9,059 nucleotides of DNA. It comes from JANNHK01 sp034408875 (lineage in GTDB: Bacteria; Actinomycetota; Acidimicrobiia; IMCC26256; PALSA-610). Shown here piece by piece: positions 5,412-9,059 of the stretch. The translations under genes were made by a program, and so were the position numbers. Positions within the stretch are counted from its first letter, which is position 1. Each line of letters opens with the position of its first letter. The notes beneath the pieces are model-generated. The model saw only the letters and a list, made by a program, of their open reading frames with translations, was not told the DNA's origin and did no database searches. Where the stretch lies: NCBI GenBank assembly GCA_034408875.1, contig JAWXCJ010000252.1, positions 1-9,059 of the forward strand, in the 5' to 3' direction.

Positions 5412-6614
5412 ATGGCACCTCTCAAGACATCTCTCGGGGCATCTCTCGGGACATCTCTCGGGGCATCTCTCGGGGCACCTCTCGGGGACACCGATGTCGT
5501 CATCGTCGAAGCCGTCCGCTCGCCGCTCGGGAAGCGCAACGGCGGTCTGAAAGATGTACACCCCGTCGACCTACTCGGTGCGGTGCAGCGCGCGGCCGTC
5601 GAGCGGGCCGGCATCGACCCGGCGCAGGTCGGCCAAGTGGTCGGCGGTTGCGTCAGCCAGGTCGGCGAGCAGACGTTCAACATCGCGCGCGGCGCATGGC
5701 TGGCGGCGGGCCTGCCGCTCGAAGTCGCGGCGACGAGCGTCGACAGTCAGTGCGGGTCGTCGCAGCAGGCGACGGGCCTTGCGACTGCGCTCGTCAAGGC
5801 GGGCGTGGTCGAGGTCGCGCTCGCGTGCGGTATCGAGTCGATGAGCCGGGTCCCGCTGGGTTCGTCGGTGCGCGGCGACTTCGGCCGGCCCACGACGAAG
5901 TCGTACATGGGCCACTACGAGCTCACGTCACAGTTCGAGGGCGCCGAGCGCATCGCCGACAAGTGGGGCATCACCCGCGCCGACACCGACCAGTTCGGTC
6001 TCGAGTCGCAACAGCGAGCGCAGCAAGCCTGGAGCGAAGGCCGCTACGAGCGCGAAGTGCTCGCTGTCGCCGGCGTCACCCGCGACGAAGGCCTGCGCGA
6101 GACGTCGCTCGAAGCGCTCGCGAAGCTGAAGCCGGTCGCGCGTGAAGACGGCGTGCACACGGCCGGTTCGTCATCGCAGATCACCGACGGCGCGGCCGCC
6201 GTACTGCTCATGACGGCGGCCAAGGCCAAGGACCTCGGGCTGCGCCCGCGCGCCCGCATCGTCGACCAGTGCCTCGTCGGCACCGACCCGGTCCTGATGC
6301 TCACCGGCCCCATCGACGCGACGCGGCGCATGCTCGACCGCACCGGCCTGACAATGGACGACTTCGACACGATCGAGATCAACGAGGCGTTCGCGTCGGT
6401 CGTGCTCGCGTGGGAACGCGAGCTGAAGCCCGACATGGCCCGGGTGAACCCGAACGGCGGCGCCATCGCGATCGGTCACCCGGTCGGGGCGACCGGTGCC
6501 CGGCTCGTCGTGTCCGCGCTGCACGAACTCGAACGCGTCGACGGGCGCTACGCGCTCGTGACGATGTGCTGCGGCGGCGGACTGGGTACCGGGACGGTGC
6601 TCGAGCGGGTGTGA
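5412..6614 (+). CDS. Acetyl-CoA acetyltransferase (thiolase) with repeat-encoded N-terminal tail
   Basis: A 400-aa thiolase catalysing thiolytic cleavage of 3-ketoacyl-CoA (beta-oxidation or side-chain degradation) or the reverse condensation. All catalytic elements are present: nucleophile Cys114 in SQCGSS, NEAFA at 324-328, His356 in GHPVGATG, and second Cys386 in CCGGGLGTG. The family's usual N-terminus begins at about DVVIVEAVRSPLGKRNGG. Here 25 residues precede it, made of (A/T)(S/P)LG repeats encoded by 12-bp tandem units; removing them puts the nucleophile at position 89, the classical number. The start at 5412 is accepted because no in-frame ATG, GTG or TTG lies between the repeat and the first conserved strand, and because a -10-like hexamer sits six bases upstream. 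The downstream PH-like gene overlaps its stop (GTGA). The closest type I recognise is the mycobacterial acetyl-CoA acetyltransferase group; substrate chain length is not readable. Confidence 0.9.
   Translation: MAPLKTSLGASLGTSLGASLGAPLGDTDVVIVEAVRSPLGKRNGGLKDVHPVDLLGAVQRAAVERAGIDPAQVGQVVGGCVSQVGEQTFNIARGAWLAAGLPLEVAATSVDSQCGSSQQATGLATALVKAGVVEVALACGIESMSRVPLGSSVRGDFGRPTTKSYMGHYELTSQFEGAERIADKWGITRADTDQFGLESQQRAQQAWSEGRYEREVLAVAGVTRDEGLRETSLEALAKLKPVAREDGVHTAGSSSQITDGAAAVLLMTAAKAKDLGLRPRARIVDQCLVGTDPVLMLTGPIDATRRMLDRTGLTMDDFDTIEINEAFASVVLAWERELKPDMARVNPNGGAIAIGHPVGATGARLVVSALHELERVDGRYALVTMCCGGGLGTGTVLERV
5415..5486 (+). repeat. Six tandem 12-bp units (RCATCTCTCGGG) within the thiolase start
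   Basis: Units begin at 5415, 5427, 5439, 5451, 5463 and 5475. The second to fifth are RCATCTCTCGGG with R alternating A, G, A, G; the sixth has C for T at position 4, and the first has the same change plus AA for GG near its end. The array begins immediately after the ATG, keeps frame, and encodes APLK-TSLG-ASLG-TSLG-ASLG-APLG. The two-unit (24-bp) A/G alternation suggests duplication of a dimer. Copy-number change by slippage would add or remove four residues without a frameshift. Confidence 0.95.
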
Positions 6615-7054
6615 GAGAGCTCGACGGGCTCGACCCCGGCGAACGTCTACGCGCGACAGCCGCCGTGAGTTTCCGCGCGGGCGCGACGACGAAGACCACG
6701 AAAAGCGTCGTCAAGGGCAGTTCGGTGCGGGCGCGCTACGACCGCTTCGAGGTGTGGCAACGGGCCGCGGAGGATGCCGGCTTTCCGACCGCCGGACCGG
6801 ACATGATCGTCGGCGTCACCGACACCCGGCTCCTCGTGTGGGGCAAGTCGCCGTTCCTCGGACGGATCACCGGCCTCGCGGGTGCAATGCCACTCAAACG
6901 CATCGCGCAGGTCAGCGCGGTGCGCCACGGGCTCGTCAGCGGTCTCGCGCTCGTGGTCGGCAGCACGATCATCGAACTCGAGGCCGTGCGAGGCAGGCGG
7001 TTGCGCCGGATCGCCCGCGAGGTACAAGCGGCACTCGCCCAACCGCCCTCGTAG
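6611..7054 (+). CDS. Small PH-like domain protein, coupled to the thiolase
   Basis: A 147-aa protein without signal peptide or clear transmembrane helix. The region from about 64 to 140 looks like the bacterial PH-like (YokE/bPH-type) fold: IVGVTDTRLLVWGKSPFLGR, PLKRIAQVSAVRHGLVSGLALVVGSTIIELE, then a basic C-terminal helix (RGRRLRRIAREVQAAL). The pattern 'the protein's level is read by a strand ending TDTRLLVW, then a basic turn, then an IxxV strand' is common in such proteins. The N-terminal 40 residues are basic and Ala/Thr-rich. The GTG start at 6611 shares four bases with the thiolase TGA stop, a strong sign of translational coupling; upstream sequence in this frame is only a shadow of the thiolase. 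Role unknown; the fold assignment is by sequence pattern only. The following F420-type gene starts 17 bp later with its own promoter candidate. Confidence 0.7.
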   Translation: MRELDGLDPGERLRATAAVSFRAGATTKTTKSVVKGSSVRARYDRFEVWQRAAEDAGFPTAGPDMIVGVTDTRLLVWGKSPFLGRITGLAGAMPLKRIAQVSAVRHGLVSGLALVVGSTIIELEAVRGRRLRRIAREVQAALAQPPS

Positions 7055-7058
7055 TGCG

Positions 7059-7064
7059 TAGCGT
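7059..7064 (+). promoter_or_regulatory. Candidate -10 element TAGCGT of a leaderless promoter for the LLM-deacetylase-GNAT unit
   Basis: TAGCGT fits TANNNT and lies six bases before the ATG at 7071. The spacing equals that of the thiolase promoter candidate. No -35 match is seen at the usual distance, which falls inside the PH-like gene. It would start a transcript covering at least the three genes that follow. Confidence 0.45.
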
Positions 7065-7070
7065 GCGGGC

Positions 7071-8018
7071 ATGACGACCTTTGGTCTGCAGATACCGAAC
7101 TTTCGCCACGAGGGGGTCGACAACGCGCACCTCTTCGACAGCGTCTGCGCGTACGCGGCGGCAGCCGAGGCGACCGGATTCGAATCGGTGTGGGTCATGG
7201 ACCACTTCTGGCAGTTACCCGCGCTCGGCGGCCCCGACGAACCGATTCTCGAGGCGTACACGCTGCTCGGGGCGCTCGCGGCGCGCACGAACCGGGTCAC
7301 GCTCGGCACGCTCGTCACCGGCGTGACCTACCGCAACCCGGCGTTGCTCGCAAAGATGGTCACGACGCTCGACATCGTCTCGGGCGGCCGCGCCGTGTTG
7401 GGAATCGGCGCAGCCTGGTACGACCCCGAGCACGAAGGCTTCGGCTACGAGTTCCCGCCGGTCAAGGAACGGCTCGACCGGCTCGAGGAAGCGGTGCAGA
7501 TCTGCCGCGCCATGTTCCGCGACGACAAGCCGACGTTCACGGGCCGGTACTACCGCATCGCCGAAGCGCGCAACGTGCCGCGCCCGGTGCAGCCGGGTGG
7601 GCCGCCGATCATGATCGGCGGGGGCGGCGAACGCCGCACGCTGAAGCTCGTGGCGCAGTACGCCGACATGTGCAACGTCAGCGGCGGCATCGACATGATC
7701 AACCACAAGCTCTCGGTCCTGCGCGAGCACTGCACCGTGGTAGGCCGCGACTTCGGCGACATCACGACCACGCGGCTCGGCACGCTCGTGCTCACACCCG
7801 ACTCCGACGAGACTGCACGCGTCCACACGTTTCTTGGTGGCCTCATGGGCGCCGACTACCGCGAGCAGTTCACGATCGGCGAGCCCGACGACATCGTCCG
7901 CGAAGTCGAAGCGCTCGCGGCGACGGGGATCGACACGCTGATCTTCAACATGCCGCTCTCCGATGTCGACTCCGTCACCCGGGTCGGAGAACTGCTCGTG
8001 AGCCGCTTCGGGTCATGA
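7071..8018 (+). CDS. LLM-class F420-dependent oxidoreductase, Rv1855c-like
   Basis: A 315-aa (beta/alpha)8-barrel flavin/deazaflavin oxidoreductase of the luciferase-like monooxygenase class, expected to use coenzyme F420 (or FMN) for a two-electron reduction or oxidation of a small organic substrate. Signature segments in order: LQIPNF at the first strand; GFESVWVMDHF (about 37-47); LGALAARTNRVTLGTLVTG (about 66-84); the conserved NPALLAKMVTTLDIVSGGRAVLGIGAAW (about 88-115); then RLDRLEEAVQICRAMF, RPVQPGGPPIMIGGGGERRTLKLVAQYAD and the closing TGIDTLIFNMP. The order and wording resemble the Rv1855c group of actinobacteria, a family without an established substrate. The ATG at 7071 gives the family-typical N-terminus. 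The stop overlaps the next start (ATGA), so this is the first gene of an operon. Confidence 0.9.
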   Translation: MTTFGLQIPNFRHEGVDNAHLFDSVCAYAAAAEATGFESVWVMDHFWQLPALGGPDEPILEAYTLLGALAARTNRVTLGTLVTGVTYRNPALLAKMVTTLDIVSGGRAVLGIGAAWYDPEHEGFGYEFPPVKERLDRLEEAVQICRAMFRDDKPTFTGRYYRIAEARNVPRPVQPGGPPIMIGGGGERRTLKLVAQYADMCNVSGGIDMINHKLSVLREHCTVVGRDFGDITTTRLGTLVLTPDSDETARVHTFLGGLMGADYREQFTIGEPDDIVREVEALAATGIDTLIFNMPLSDVDSVTRVGELLVSRFGS

Positions 8019-8845
8019 CTTCGCTCGTCGAACGGTTGGGGTATCCCCCCGACGCCCGGTTGTTGATCGTGAACTGCGACGACCTCGGTTCGTCGCGGTC
8101 TGCCAATGTCGCGGTGTACCAGGCCTTGCGCGACGGCATGGCCACCAGCGCGTCGCTCATGGTGCCGTGCCCCTGGGCACGCGACGCGGCGGCGATGTAC
8201 CGCGGCGAGGACGTCGGCGTGCATCTCACATTGAACGCGGAGTGGGAGCGCTACCGGTGGGGACCCACCACCCACTCCCCCAGCCTCCTCGACGGCGACG
8301 GAGGTTTCCCGCGCACGCTCGACGACGTCTGGGACCACGCCGACCTCGACGAGGTCCGCAAGGAGTGCCGCACCCAGATCGAACGCGCGATCTACTGGGG
8401 CTTCGACGCGTCGCATCTCGACAGCCACATGGGCACGCTGCAACTCCGCGCCGAGTTCTTCGACGTGTACCTGGAACTCGCGATCGACTTCCGGCTCCCG
8501 TTGCGCATGGCGGGTGCCGGCGCGGAGCGCATGATCGGGTTTCCGTACCGCCGGCTCGCCCAGGAGGAGGGCGTCATCTTCCCCGATCACTTCATCTACA
8601 CGACGATGGGTTCGCGCCGCGCCATCGAGAAGGCGTTGTTCGACCTGCGCCCCGGCGTCACCGAGGTGTACCTACATCCGGCGATCGACACCGACGAGCT
8701 GCGCGCCTCGCATCCCGACTGGGCGACGCGGGTCGACGACCACGCATTCCTCACGTCCGACCCGTCGTTTCCGGACCTCATCGAACGCGCCGGCGCAGTG
8801 TTGATCGGGTTCCGGGAGCTGCGCGACCTGCAGCGCGCGCAGTGA
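8015..8845 (+). CDS. YdjC/ChbG-family carbohydrate deacetylase-like hydrolase
   Basis: A 276-aa cytoplasmic metal-dependent hydrolase of the YdjC/ChbG (HpnK-type) family, whose characterised members remove acetyl groups from N-acetylated sugars such as diacetylchitobiose or hopanoid-linked sugars. The metal/catalytic residues visible are Asp22-Asp23 in VNCDDLG (the family's N-x-DD-[FL]-G motif), His70 in GVHLTLNAE, His134 and His138 in HLDSHMGT, and His221 in YLHPA. Length is normal. The ATG at 8015 overlaps the stop of the upstream oxidoreductase by four bases, indicating coupled translation, and the probable acetyltransferase gene starts one base after its stop. The tight coupling to an F420-type oxidoreductase gives no established pathway. 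The family name is secure, the substrate is not. Confidence 0.87.
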   Translation: MTSLVERLGYPPDARLLIVNCDDLGSSRSANVAVYQALRDGMATSASLMVPCPWARDAAAMYRGEDVGVHLTLNAEWERYRWGPTTHSPSLLDGDGGFPRTLDDVWDHADLDEVRKECRTQIERAIYWGFDASHLDSHMGTLQLRAEFFDVYLELAIDFRLPLRMAGAGAERMIGFPYRRLAQEEGVIFPDHFIYTTMGSRRAIEKALFDLRPGVTEVYLHPAIDTDELRASHPDWATRVDDHAFLTSDPSFPDLIERAGAVLIGFRELRDLQRAQ

Positions 8846-8846
8846 C

Positions 8847-9059
8847 GTGAAGCCGGCAGACCTGGCCGCGTTGTGCGCGGCTGCGATGGCCGACGAACGC
8901 CTCACCGAATCCGAGCTCGCGCACATCTGCTTCGGCGCCGGTGACGAAATCGTCGGCGACGACGGCGGCGCCGCCGTCCTCACGATCAAACAGCTCGGCG
9001 ACTACACCGGGGCGTGGCTGCTGCTCGTCGCGGTGCCGCCCGAGCGTCAGAGCCGGGGA
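8847..9059 (+). CDS. N-terminal fragment of a probable GNAT-family acetyltransferase (runs off window)
   Basis: Seventy-one codons are visible, open to the right edge. The GTG at 8847 is chosen because it follows the deacetylase stop by one base and starts a helix-rich segment (LAALCAAAMADERLTESELAHICFG). It is followed by DEIVGDDGGAAVLTIKQLGDYTGAWLLLVAVPPERQSRG. The last part resembles the start of the GNAT core: a strand (WLLLVAVPPE) reaching the acetyl-CoA loop motif (Q/R-x-x-G-x-G/A), whose first residues RQSRG are the last in the window. An ATG fourteen codons in is an alternative but less likely start. Third gene of the F420 oxidoreductase operon. The assignment rests on a short region; substrate unknown. 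Confidence 0.6.
   Translation, partial: MKPADLAALCAAAMADERLTESELAHICFGAGDEIVGDDGGAAVLTIKQLGDYTGAWLLLVAVPPERQSRG

Noticed and set aside
5415..5486. Possible CRISPR array or a minus-strand protein with PERC repeats.
   Set aside because: Units are contiguous 12-mers without spacers, so not CRISPR; the minus-strand PERC reading is a shadow of the repeat with no start context.
4676..6145. 489-codon plus-strand open frame across the lipoprotein and thiolase.
   Set aside because: Out of frame with the thiolase and antisense to the lipoprotein; composition is a shadow, no domain.

Overview
The window is very GC-rich, almost wall-to-wall coding sequence with short intergenic gaps, 1- and 4-base stop/start overlaps and several GTG starts. 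Together with the protein families present (WS/DGAT wax-ester/triacylglycerol synthase, Rv1855c-type F420 luciferase-like oxidoreductase, AMIN-like lipoprotein, RecB-like Fe-S nuclease of the mycobacterial Rv2119 type, PIG3-type quinone oxidoreductase), this points to a chromosomal segment of a free-living actinobacterium, plausibly of the Acidimicrobiia. No phage, transposon, CRISPR, tRNA or rRNA signature was seen.

Layout. (1) 1-1958, plus strand: 3' part of a RecB/Cas4-like Fe-S nuclease, a PAP2 phosphatase whose GTG start overlaps the nuclease stop by one base, and a thioredoxin-fold DsbA-like protein with a single active-site cysteine. (2) 1984-3372, plus: a WS/DGAT acyltransferase. It ends inside a near-perfect 23-bp hairpin (3347-3396) that separates it from (3) a convergent small CxxC protein of unknown function on the minus strand (3400-3750). 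(4) 3775-4770, plus: a zinc-free quinone oxidoreductase, divergent from gene 3 across a 24-bp gap and overlapping tail-to-tail by 23 bp with (5) an AMIN-like lipoprotein on the minus strand (4748-5377). (6) 5412-7054, plus: an acetyl-CoA acetyltransferase (thiolase) carrying an unusual N-terminal tail encoded by six tandem 12-bp units, translationally coupled (GTGA) to a small PH-like protein. (7) 7071-9059, plus: an F420-type LLM oxidoreductase, a YdjC/ChbG deacetylase (ATGA overlap) and the beginning of a probable GNAT acetyltransferase that runs off the window.

Functional picture. The thiolase, WS/DGAT, quinone oxidoreductase and F420-type oxidoreductase fit a lipid/redox-metabolism neighbourhood: acyl-CoA turnover, storage lipid synthesis and low-potential reductions. 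The genes form several small independent transcription units, so this is not one pathway operon. The lipoprotein, PAP2 and deacetylase are cell-envelope-type proteins. No obviously new multi-gene system such as a defence island or biosynthetic cluster is visible.

The signals most worth following are structural: the 12-bp minisatellite inside the thiolase start, the long hairpin with the WS/DGAT stop codon in its loop, and a recurring pattern in which transcription-unit heads have a -10-like hexamer 6-9 bases before the start codon (apparent leaderless genes). That pattern includes two very tight divergent promoter pairs.
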